DNA of 64,000 bases from contig BTRK01000006.1 of the NCBI GenBank assembly GCA_036245805.1, forward strand, positions 43,618,520 to 43,682,519. Direction: 5' to 3'. Source of the DNA: Pristionchus mayeri. Taxonomy: Eukaryota; Nematoda; Chromadorea; Rhabditida; Neodiplogasteridae. Position 1 is the first letter of the stretch. Every line of letters starts with the position of its first letter. The notes under the pieces were generated by a model. It searched no databases. It was not told the origin of the DNA and saw nothing but the letters and a program-made list of their open reading frames with translations. Position numbers and translations under genes: made by a program. This document shows, in pieces, positions 1-10,000 of this stretch.

Positions 1-30
1 TGCGCAAGGTTAAAATTATGGAAAATGGCA

Positions 31-252
31 TCTCTGGTGTTCATCTATGCCATGAGGACGTCCGAAAAACGTTTTCAAAAAATCCCCATTTTGATCCTTG
101 AACATACATCCCATCCCTCCTGAGAGTGGGTGAAAATAAAACGCTCAATTTGAGGGAAACTTTCAAATCGATTTTTCAAGATCGAAGATCAAAATGGGGA
201 TGTTTTTGAAAACGGCATTCGGACGTCCTCATGGCATATATGAACACCAGAT
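31..252. repeat. Small palindromic MITE-like element
   Basis: The left arm (about 31-100, ctctggtgttcatctatgcc then atgaggacgtccg) pairs with the right arm (about 178-252, cggacgtcctcatggcatat then atgaacaccaga). A short AT-rich loop separates them. There is no coding capacity. It abuts the TIR element starting at 254. Confidence 0.75.
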
Positions 253-399
253 ACAGTAGCGCCCAAAAGTATTGAAACGATTTGAATTTTTCATATAACT
301 TTTTTCTACCGTTGACTTAGCAAGTTCGATGTTGGGGCGCTATAAACCAAATCAATAGAAGAATACGATGCGAGTATTGCGTCATCACGTGCCTCATAA

Positions 400-1712
400 G
401 AGGCGAATCGCAAGAGAATCGACCACTCCACGGCGGTAGGATTCAAATTTGCTCGATTCCGCTATAATTTTGGTTATAAGAACTTCAAATGATGCTCTTT
501 CAAACTGCGTCGTCAGAATTTTGATAGCTGTCGTCATCGTCGGGATTCAGAAGGCCAAACTTGGCACTATCACTTTTCGACAGTTAAATCGCGCTCACTT
601 AATTGATTATATCTCCATTTAAAATAAAGATCTTTGTTTCAAATAAAAGCTACCATCATGCTCTACAATCTTATCCAGACGTCATTCCTGGTCTACATCA
701 TGGTGCAGGGCGGTCGGGCGGACCAAAAGTGGCGTAACTTTGGAAATCAGAAAAAGATCATGGGTTATCATGCATAAGTTGTAGAGCATACATGTGCCTC
801 ACTTCTCGCCAAAAATAAGGCAAATCGGAGTTGGAACAAAAAAAAGGGGCTCACTTTTGTACGGCGACCCCAAAATGTGTTCAGGACAAGAGTACTTCCG
901 TAACTTCAATTGCCCTCATTTGGGCTCAAAATCGTTCAAAAACTTCCAAAACAACATTATAAGTGCCTTCCCCCCATATTATAACACTTCCATTGGTCAT
1001 AAATGGTCACTGACCGAAAATTTGAAAATCGGTATTTTGACCAATTTCAGCAAGCGCTATGGACCCAAACGCATAAAATGGGTTCTATATAATGTAAATA
1101 CATTCTTCGAAAAAGCTCGAAGAAAAAGGGCTCCTGAAAAGAGGATATTTCGTATGAAGAATTCTAGGAAAGACGCAAAACTGTGCCGCTGGTCAAAATA
1201 GACGTAGAGACTCGGCTCATGGATAGAAATGTAGAAAACGATGAGCTAAACATTTCATCTCAAGTAAGTGAGTCTTTATCTTTTCGTTGAAGCGTGCTAC
1301 AGAGCCTGTAAGTTCGTCAGAAATAGGCAAGAATCCCCCGAGAGCGCGTGTTCTAACCGTCTGGCGCTCTCGCCCTCTGACCTCCCTCTCCCTCCCCTCT
1401 ATTTAGCGCTCCCCCGCAGACGTCTCTCGTCGGTTTTGGCCAAATTAAAGGCTCTGTAGGACGACCTCCTAGCTCAATTTTAAACAAAGTTATGATCATT
1501 TAAGTGAGCGCGATTTAACTGTCGAAAAGTGATAGTGCCAAGTTTGGCCTTCTGAATCCCGACGATGACGATAGCTATCAAAATTCTGACGACGCATTTT
1601 GAAAGAGCATCATTTGAAGTACTTATTACCAAAATTATAGCGGAATCGAGCAAACTTGAATCCTACCGCCGCTGACCCCCTTCAAATGGTCGATTCTCTC
1701 GCGATTCGCCTC
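400..1712. mobile_element. Second palindromic element inserted in the left arm of the 254-3850 element
   Basis: The ends are gaggcgaatcgc and its inverse gcgattcgcctc, and about 400-605 pairs with 1500-1712. The right arm of the host element reads cctcataactaattgcg without interruption. In the left arm the same sequence is split after ataa (396-399), and ataa reappears at 1713-1716. That defines a clean insertion with a 3-4 bp (A)TAA duplication, reminiscent of PIF/Harbinger-type insertion; the family call is inference. The open frames inside (such as 794-1201) have no recognisable homology. Confidence 0.75.
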
Positions 1713-2017
1713 ATAACTAATTGCGTAGTGATGACGCAATCGAATTTCACTTTTTCAAACAGACTTTATTCTTACATAGATTGTTTCCTACTCGCCAAAT
1801 TTTCTGTGGTTGGAGTCATGCCCGAGGCCTACCCAGAAAAAAATTATGAGGTTGCAGCGCGACTGCACGTTTGTTGCAGCCTTGCTGCAAAAAGAGGGTC
1901 TGAAATTCAGATCTCGGCTTCTAGACCAGCTAGAGACTCGTTCAAAGCACCAAAATGATCCTCATAGCGATCCCAGGTGATCCTGTGAATATGGAAAGGA
2001 TGTTCCAAAATTTGGGG

Positions 2018-2846
2018 AGACATCCGGGGAATACGGTGGATGGGGAATCCTCTCGATTTTCAGCTCGTCCATTTTCTTCTGGGTCATCTTCGCTCGATGT
2101 GGGCGAGCATTGTCCATCAGAAGAAGAATTTTACCCTGGTTCAGGAGTCTGGGAGGGACTCTGATCGCGACATCTTCCAGTTGTTCAGAGAAGAGGTCGG
2201 CATTGATGCTGGTGCCAGGGGCGAGGATCTCCCAGTATTTGGGACCGAGCACTGAGAAGAAGAAGCAGAGGAGTTCCTTCTTTCCGTGCTCTTCCTTCTT
2301 CGGGACGGGCGTGGGCTTCTCATCTGCATCAACCCATTGCAGTCTCCTCACAGGGTTATCGTACGTGATCCACTTCTCATCTGTAGCGATGATGGAATTG
2401 ACCCATCGAAGATTGGATCTACGAGGGAGTAATTCCCGACAGACTAGAACACGATTTTTCAGCTGTTCGGGGGAGAGGTCATGGGAAATCACTTGTGGGA
2501 GTTTCGGCTTCTTCCCAGATCGATGGAGGATATCGGACACCGTTGATCTGGGAGTACCAGTATCCTTCTTCAACTCACGCACACTGGCCATGGGCTTGCG
2601 CTTCAGTGTGCGGAGAACGAGAGGCTGATCGAGGGAGGGAGGGCGTCCAGAGCGGGGTTGATCATCGAGACCAAACTCCCCTTTCTTGAAGCGGGAGAAC
2701 CACTTATAGCAGAAGGGTATGGAGGGGGCGTCAGCTCCTTCCGAATGGGCCAGGGCAGAGTGGGCCTCCTTCACGGATCGGCCAAGACGGTAGTAATGAA
2801 GTAAAACTGCTCGGAGGTAGAGATGGGAATCCATCACAAGAATCAA
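2018..2846 (-). pseudogene. Truncated mariner transposase (copy 1)
   Basis: This is a mariner transposase with an intact N-terminal helix-turn-helix region, the motif GRPPSLDQP, the first catalytic Asp in IIATDEKW, then LLMDNARPHRAK and HPPYSPDVSP, matching the DD34D class. The reading frame loses homology just after HPPYSPDVSP. The last ~90 residues and the matching TIR are missing, replaced by unrelated sequence at about 1958-2017. The surviving terminal repeat ends at 2995 (ttttccggacaccccaa) next to TA. It is nearly identical to copy 2 at 33672-34902, so both are fairly recent, but this copy cannot encode a complete enzyme. Confidence 0.85.
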
Positions 2847-4295
2847 TGTAGCAACTAGGAGACTGATTAAATCCTCTCACTACTCATCGTCAAAATGATG
2901 CAATACATTGTTGACAAACAGATTGCGCAATCACTGCATTTGATCGCGAACTGACTTTTTTCCGAAGCATTATACGAATTTTCCGGACACCCCAATACGT
3001 AGGAACTGTATATAAAAATCTGGATTATGTTTAGTCATGTTCATTATGTTGTATATATATGATTCCCTACTTTTTAGATTGTTTGAATATCTTTCCTGCC
3101 TTCGGCGATCGTTTTTCGGAGGCACTTTCGAGTCCCCGGCCCGCTATTTTCGTCTGCGCTCTATCTCCAACTGTGCCCAGAGTTGTTCAAACATTTAAAA
3201 AAGTTGGGGATCAGTTCCCCAGAACAAGTTGGACTTGCACACATAATAACAAAAGTTTTCCTTAACTCTCCCTCAAACGTGTTATCGAAGGGTCATGCAA
3301 TCAGGACCACGGTGCACCTCCGGTAAACGCTCGCCGAAACCAGGAAAGATATTCAAACTATCTAAAAAGAAGGGAATCATATATATACAACATAATGAAC
3401 ATGACTAAGCAAAAACCAAATTTTTATATACAGTTCCTACGTAGTTATGAATCTCCAAAAGGATCATTTTGGTGCTTTGAACGAGTCTCTAGCTGGTCTA
3501 GAAGCCGAGATCTGAATTTCAGAACCTCTTTTTGCAGCAAGGCTGCAGCAAACGTGCAGTCGCGCAGCAACCTCATAAGTTTTTTCTGGGTAGGCCTCGG
3601 GCCTGACTCCAACCACAGAAAGTTTGGCGAGTTGGAAAAAATCTATGTAAGAATAAAGCCTGTTTGAAAAAGTGAAATTCGAATGCGTCATCACTACGCA
3701 ATTAGTTATGAGGCACGTGATGACGCAATACTCGCATCGTATTCTTCTATTGATTTGGTTTATAGCGCCCCAACATCGAACTTGCTAAGTCAACGGTAGA
3801 AAAAGTTATATGAAAAATTCAAATCGTTTCAATACTTTTGGGCGCTACTGTATGTCACTTTCCATAACTTTACCTTGTGCAGTGACCATTCCCTTGTGAG
3901 TAATTCATAGAAAGACACAAAAGTGTATCCTCTGTTCAAAATTGACTTTCGGGCCTGAAGGCGAGCTTCTATATTTTTGTTTACGCTAGCTACACATTCT
4001 AGACGTTGATAAGAAGCGGGCTCGAATCCTCCAAGGGCGCGCGCTCTAACGTTCTTGTGCTCTTGCCGATTTAAAGAAGGAGTGTCAGCAAAGTTGAACT
4101 TTTGACGCTGTCTTAACCATGACCTAGCTTTGCATAACCATATGAGATTCTGAAAATTTCACATTCAAATCTCTATTTTGAACCGCATTATCATTAGTTG
4201 GCAGGGTGCCATGGCACGCTGCCAAGGAGGCTTCTAGGGAAGGAAAGTGTGGGAAACATAGTTGCCCACGCCTGCGGCGACCCCCATGACACCCT

Positions 4296-4948
4296 ATTCA
4301 TGGTTCAGCACTGCTCCCCTCGATTTGAGGGGAGCAGTGCTGAACGACGTAGGTCAATGGTAGGTCAAGACTAGGTACCGTACCCATTCGATAGTACAGT
4401 ACCAACAGATACCGTATACCACTACCGTAACCCACGATTATCGCAAACTAACTTTATTTTTAAAAAGTCCTGGTACCCTGACCAATCGATTATACAGTAC
4501 AAAAGTAACTACCGTAACCCAGTTCCTTGGGTCAGATCCAGTTCCTTATGTCAAAAATTCTTCAAAAAATCTCAAATCGATCACTTAATGACTCTACAGT
4601 AATTAGAGATGCGGAAGGATAATTTAAAATATTTTTTGCTCGATTGTGGATTTTTAGAAAAATGTTTGACCCAAGGAACTGGATCTGACCCAAGGAACTG
4701 GATAGTTACTTGAGTACTGTAGAATCGATTGGTCACGGTACCAGCACTTTTTAAAAATAAAGTTAGTTTGCGATAATCGTGGGTTACGGTAGTGGTATAC
4801 GGTATCTGGGGGTACTGTACTATCGATTAGGTACGGTACCTAGTCTTGACCTACCATTGATCTACCAACCTTTTTTGACCATGGCCCCCTATACGTCGTT
4901 CAGCACTGCTCCCCTCAAATCAAGGGGAGCAGTGCTGAACCATGAATA
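4296..4948. mobile_element. Fold-back element carrying a perfect small hairpin at each end
   Basis: The two halves are inverted copies of each other: the strings taggtaccgtacc, ttaccgtaaccc and gatccagttcctt recur as their inverses. Each terminus also folds on itself. 4303-4345 is a 19-bp perfect stem (gttcagcactgctcccctc) with a 5-nt loop, and 4898-4940 repeats the same stem with a 7-nt loop. There is no open frame and no transposase. The hairpin-tipped palindrome is unlike ordinary Tc1 or Harbinger MITEs, and its family is not recognised. Confidence 0.7.
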
Positions 4949-5021
4949 GGTCTGAAAACACCTCGCCGCCAGTGTTGGGCAACTATGGTGGGAAATCAAA
5001 TATATTGAATATCTGTAAAAA

Positions 5022-5092
5022 GTATTTGGTGGGAATCGAACCCCCAAGACCGCATGGTGGCTGTTCTACCACTGAACTAAGTAACGATGATT
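5022..5092 (-). other. Degenerate tRNA-like sequence (possible tRNA-derived repeat)
   Basis: On the minus strand there is an A-box-like tagttcagtggt and a perfect B-box-like ggttcgattcc in correct order and spacing, with a T-arm that pairs (tgggg with tccca). The acceptor stem does not pair and the anticodon arm is poor, so it is not a functional tRNA by eye. It may be a tRNA pseudogene or the promoter head of a tRNA-derived repeat. Confidence 0.45.
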
Positions 5093-5195
5093 GTCCACCC
5101 TCCTAGATCACGCTATGAACTTTCTAGGGTGGGCTAGGTCATGGTTATGACAGCGTCAAAAGTGTAACTTTGCTGACACTCCTTCTTTCAAGTGA

Positions 5196-5864
5196 GATCT
5201 GTACAAAATTGAGAGCATCTAACTCTTTTATTGGAATCAGATTGCCATCATTATTCATTTAGTGCCACTGTACTAATGAAATATCGACACTTCTTGGATA
5301 TTTGGCCCAACCCCTATTTCTGACCGATTCAAATATTTCCCATTCCTCCTCCCACGACTGCCCTAACCTGGTCAAGATTTATTCTTAGCCCAATAAGAAG
5401 TTAGAGGAATACATAAATAACACCGAAAAATAGGAAGAATAAGCTTCGAAATGAAGAGATGGGAAGGGTAGGCCAATTAACCAAGAACTGCCGGAATATC
5501 TTTGGAGTGACCTACATGCCAGCCGTGCGATTCTGTAATAATTCCTTCCTAATTCCCCAACATTTCTAAGATCATTTACAACACACGTGCTTGCCTGAAA
5601 TGAACTTTCATCGATATTCTCTGCAAAAAAATATCCATTTTTCGGTACTATCCGATCAAGCACTAACCCCCCCCCCCTATCCGATCACGGAAAGTTAAAT
5701 TTCATTGTGGGGCTGACGTGCCGCTTTGTAACTCGATGGGAAGGATTGAGTGGGGGCAAAGAATGCTTCTCCTCGCGTTAACTCTATACACTATCCTTTC
5801 TCTCCCCTATATCATGGGGGAAAACAGCCCCGCAGCAGCGGAAAAACTCCCCAAAATACCATGA
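5196..5864. other. Intergenic, no gene seen
   Basis: Upstream flank of the secreted-protein gene. It contains a C-run at about 5666-5676 and no frame with recognisable coding character. Confidence 0.5.
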
Positions 5865-6588
5865 ATGGCGCAAATCTTGATCATTTCGATAGTTAGGAGA
5901 GAAGATCCTTTCATTCTTCCCACGATACAGTGGACGGGCGTTGCTCTTCTCCTCCTCCTCCCCTCGCTCGCCTTGGGGTGTGTGCCCATGCGTACACCTT
6001 CGCCTGGCATTCCCGTGCCGCAGCCGAAACAGTGCGATGCCAAGTTCACGAAGGACGTCTGGGACAAGACGGAGTGCCGGTGTGAATCAAATGATCTTTT
6101 CATCTGCGAGGATCCCATCGAGCACAGCACGACGAGACTCACCTGCCCACCGAACACCTTCGTCGCCTTCAGAGGAGCAATCGTCAGTTAATCTTCTTGT
6201 TTTTGTTTTGTTTTTGTTTTTAAATGTTCAAACTATATTTGCGAACTTTTCTGCAGGAGTTAAGCCCACCGATAACGGCCAGTACGTGCAACACAAATAC
6301 GGGCAAATGGACGTTCACCGGCTTGGATGGCAGTGGTAAATATTTTTAGCATTTGCCGATTTATTTTTTAACGAAAGAATTATTTCGAAAAGCTAGCCTT
6401 ACTGATAGGCTAGGAAGCTAGGGCTCTCATTTCATGTTGCTCCGTTAGGGCCATTGGTGAAAAGGTGACCTATAAGCAAATTTGCAGCAATTACGGAAGA
6501 AGAAGTGGCTGCGGAATCAGGAGGAGAGCCATACAAGGTGTCCTGCTTAAAACCCCGTACCACTGAACCGGGCGTCGTCTGTATGTGA
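5865..6588 (+). CDS. Small secreted cysteine-rich protein, nematode C6-domain-like
   Basis: Three exons with consistent phases: 5865-6182, 6257-6335 and 6488-6588, giving about 165 aa. The first exon has a hydrophobic leader (VALLLLLPSLALG) followed by CVP, a plausible signal peptide with cleavage near residue 38. The mature part has about nine cysteines, including TECRC, LTCPPNTFV, STCNTNTGKW and the terminal VVCM. The spacing C-x-n-Cpp...C-x5-kW...vsC resembles the nematode C6 domain, a secreted or extracellular module of unknown function. The first donor is gtcagt rather than gtaagt. The start is the first in-frame ATG; the leader could also begin further downstream or in an unseen upstream exon. 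Function unknown. Confidence 0.6.
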
Positions 6589-7055
6589 ACCTACTCTCTC
6601 ATGTGCAAAGAAAAACCTATTAACCAATCGATGAATGTTCGCATTTCAAAAATCTATGGTTTCTGTTCTCATTTTACCTTTTTAGCAAAAACGATTTCCA
6701 CACGTAGTTTAGTATGAGCAAGAACACATTACATGAACACCTTAACTTATCACGCTTTGATTATGGCTCAATGAAGTAAATCACATGGAAAAGCAGCAAT
6801 ATTCAATCTGATTATTCTTCAAGGAAGAATGAATGTATCTGCAAATTGTTCATTGTTCTTCTAGATGTGCGACGTGTGACACATATCCTTTATTACCAAT
6901 AAAGCGTGATTTCTGTAATGATAATATTGCCTGCTTTGAAAGAGGACACGATCAAGGCGTAACAGATCGATATTAATGCTTAAATAGAGTGCTATACAGA
7001 AACTCGAGAATACATAGATACATAGCATTGTATATTACGGGCGTTTTTCAAGACT
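6589..7055. other. Convergent 3' region between the C6-like gene and the AIP1 gene
   Basis: The two genes converge here. A canonical aataaa on the plus strand at 6898-6903 could serve the upstream gene. No further gene is seen. Confidence 0.45.
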
Positions 7056-10000
7056 CTAAGCAGTCTTGATTTTCCAGTGCTTGATAACGGAGTCTTGTCC
7101 GGCCGAGATGAGATTGAAAGAATCAAGCCAAGCGACCTGGTTGATGCACGAGAAGTGACCTGAAAGGCGTTCAAGATTAGCATATTAGGAACTCGGTCTG
7201 GTGTAAGTTGTCTATTGCCACCCACATCCGACTTTGTGGCAAATCAATTATCAATTCCTATTCTTTCATATTCTTTCATTTGAATGCTATTGTGTATCGC
7301 CTTACCCTTGAAAATGATGGGGTGTTCGCCTGACTTCTGGAGGTCCCACACGATGATGTTCGTGTCGATCGAGCCAGTTGCGAGGTACCTGAGAAATAGC
7401 ACGTTCATTTTCGCCAAGGGTGTCATTGAATCGAAAACCAGCAATCGATTAGATAACTGTTCTATTCGTGCGATTCTCCGGTGAGAAGCTGCTATTGAAA
7501 ATCTATTTTCATTTTTGGACTTATTGTTTTCCTCGGAACATTTGTTCTTGTGGCTCTCTAGCTTGATCCCTTGTCAACCCGTATCGGATGGTTTGAAAAT
7601 ACCCGTATCTTACTCGCCGAGCGGGTTGAAAGTTCGGCCACGAGAATCGTATTTGTCACTCATTTACTTACCTTGCTCCGGGTGCCCATGCGACGCAGGT
7701 GACTCTTCCGCTGTGGAACGTCCACTCCTTGTCAGATGCAACGGCGAAATCTTTGTCGACGTTGTAAGGGACGACCTGAAACTTGTTTTATTTTACATGA
7801 AATCATGAAACTTATTTTGTGGCAAGGATATTAAATTTAACGAAATACTCCCAAAAATACAAACTCGCCAATTCCCGAAAAGTATCCCCCACTATTTCCT
7901 CTTTGAGCCTCCTTTGACTTTACCACTTGATCAACCATGAATGGATTTCGAAAAATATAAGGAATATTATAATTTCCGAAATGTCTCGCCTTCCTGGCTC
8001 CGTCAGTTGCCGCAAGGAACTCGCCTCCATCAGAGAACGCCAAGGAAACGATCGGCGCCGAGTGGGTCAGAACCTACATGTGGAATTTATAAATTCGAAC
8101 TTGGGACTTTGATGCATATCACTAGCTTCTTGTTTTAAAACTAACATCATATGGCAATCATATGGTGGAATTTTACCTTGGTCTCGCTGAGCGCTGATCC
8201 GTTGAAAGAGAAGACGTGGACCTTGCTGTCCTGAAATCAAAAGAGCTCTAAAATTTTTGAATTTTTATTATTTCCCGTATATCAGTATTCCGTATGTTTA
8301 GCACGACACGTGAAATCTATATCGACTTCTGAATATCTCTCACCTGTCCAATTTCAGTGTTCTAACTTTTCTTCTATATTTTATAACCAGCAATATCTAT
8401 ATCGACTTCTGAATATTCCTCACTTGTCCTCCGACGGCGACGAGCTTCTTCTGCTCACTGTATGCGATGCAAGTAACGGGGAAGTTGACGGCGTGGTCGG
8501 AAGACTGAAATAGTACTCATTTTACTCTATTCTGTGTTTCTCCAGCAGATCTCCATTGTACTACAAACAGATTGGAACTTTATCAACATTGATTTGTCTG
8601 AAAAAGGGAAAACTTACGTGCTTTCCGCCATTGAAGATGGCGATGGCCTTCAGACAGCCAGCAAAAGCGACGGATCCGTCGGCTGACGCAGCCACACCGA
8701 GAGGCTGTGACGACAACTTGGTGGAGTTGGGTCGGATGGAATCTAAACACGGGATTTTCGCGAAAGAAAGGGATGGAAATTGATTATAATGTTTAAGTTT
8801 TCTTCATACTTTCTGAAGGAAATAGACTGACCAATGTTGGCGGAGATGTTGTCAGAGATCTGGAGGGTGTCATCCCAGGCGACGCTGAGCAGAGCGCCAG
8901 ACGAGGTGAGGCTCATGCCAGTGATCTAAATGATCGATATATAGAGGAGGTACGGTAGAAATATTGAATATTAAATTTGGAGTATGACATCGAGGAAAAA
9001 ATCAATACTATACCTGGGCCTTGTGGAGCAGCGGTGAGAGTCTCTTCGACTCACCAGTTCCGAGGTCCCATCGGGCTGAAAAAAATACCATTTTGTAATG
9101 CAAATTGTTTGCTCAAATCAGCAATGTCTAGCTCATCTGATCCCGAAAATATGTACACCCTCGTCTCCTTACTCCCGTTCCGTAAAGTATCTGACTAAGC
9201 GATAAAGGAACTCACTGATGTTTCCCTCGAAGTCAGCAGTGCAGAAGAAGGACTTGTCCTTGGAGAGGGCCATAGCGGTGATCGGCTTGTTGTGGCCGTG
9301 TACAGACTAAAATATGGTTTGATCTACAATCTTTATCACCAACCAAAGTAGCTGTTGCACCCAACAAACTTGACCATGAATTCACATTGTTCATCTTTGA
9401 CGAACATGAATCTTGACAATGTGGGAAACAACAATTTTAATGCGAATTGACCTTACCTTTGAGATCTGTCCAAGCTCAGGATCGATGAAGTTAAGATATC
9501 CACTGAGGGCGACTGAGATCAGCGAAGTCTGCGACCAGACGATGGCCAGTTGCTGGTCCTCGACAGCAGTGCCGAAGGTAATCGTCCTGCAATACATCTT
9601 TGAATTTTCACTGAAATGTAACAAAGTGGAAAATTGAATACTGGAATATCCCTTTCAAAAAAAGCCAAACATGTAGCATGCCATGAAAATCAGAGCTTGT
9701 TCTTAATTTGAGAACAAAAATTGAAACAAAAGTCGCTTACTTCTCGAGCGCTCGCGATGCGACATTCCAGATCTTGACCGTCTTATCTCCGGAGGAAGTG
9801 GCAATCTTTTGTCCGCAAGGACTCCACGAAAGTCCGAAAACTCCACCGCCATGCGCTGCCCCCTGTAAAAATTTCATTACAGTAAAATTTCGTATGGACA
9901 AGAGTCGATTTTAATCAATCGTAATTCGATGACTACCATGTTCGTCTTAATATCAACTCTTTGTTTTGGCTCGTAATTCCCTTTGAGATAAAGCTACTTT

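Larger units (their letters stand above)
254..3850. mobile_element. Tc1/mariner-type TIR element with ~150 bp near-identical ends, internally palindromic
   Basis: Both ends begin with the same sequence (cagtagcgcccaaaagtatt) and stay almost identical in inverted orientation for about 150 bp. The element is flanked by TA on both sides (252-253 and 3851-3852), the target duplication expected of the Tc1/mariner superfamily. Beyond the TIR, the palindrome continues: 1739-1957 pairs with about 3460-3690, and 2996-3110 pairs with 3335-3450. It has no transposase of its own. The only transposase inside belongs to an inserted mariner, so this is a non-autonomous fold-back element. Confidence 0.8.
1..3882. 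repeat. Outer palindrome with nested elements in its loop
   Basis: The first ~28 bases of the window (gcgcaaggttaaaattatgg...) are matched in inverted orientation by about 3855-3882 (ccataactttaccttgtgca). The two stretches are the arms of an outer inverted repeat, and its left end may be cut by the window edge. Between the arms lie a small palindrome (31-252) and a 3.6 kb TIR element (254-3850). No host gene is visible in this interval; the open frames over 200 nt other than the mariner transposase lie inside repeat arms. Confidence 0.7.
4076..5195. repeat. Large inverted repeat enclosing a second palindrome
   Basis: The left arm at about 4076-4140 (agaaggagtgtcagcaaagt ... gctgtcttaaccatgaccta) is inverted at about 5127-5195 (taggtcatggttatgacagc ... 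actttgctgacactccttct). Inside lie the palindrome 4296-4948 and a tRNA-like sequence at about 5025-5090. No protein-coding gene is seen. Confidence 0.75.

Noticed and set aside
794..1201. 135-codon open frame inside the 400-1712 palindrome
   Set aside because: No recognisable transposase motif. It lies in the spacer of a fold-back element and is Lys/Arg/Asn-rich by base composition.
2110..2628. 172-codon open frame on the plus strand
   Set aside because: Antisense shadow of the mariner transposase.
5022..5092. Functional tRNA gene
   Set aside because: Promoter boxes are present, but the acceptor stem cannot pair and the anticodon stem is poor, so it was kept only as a tRNA-like relic.
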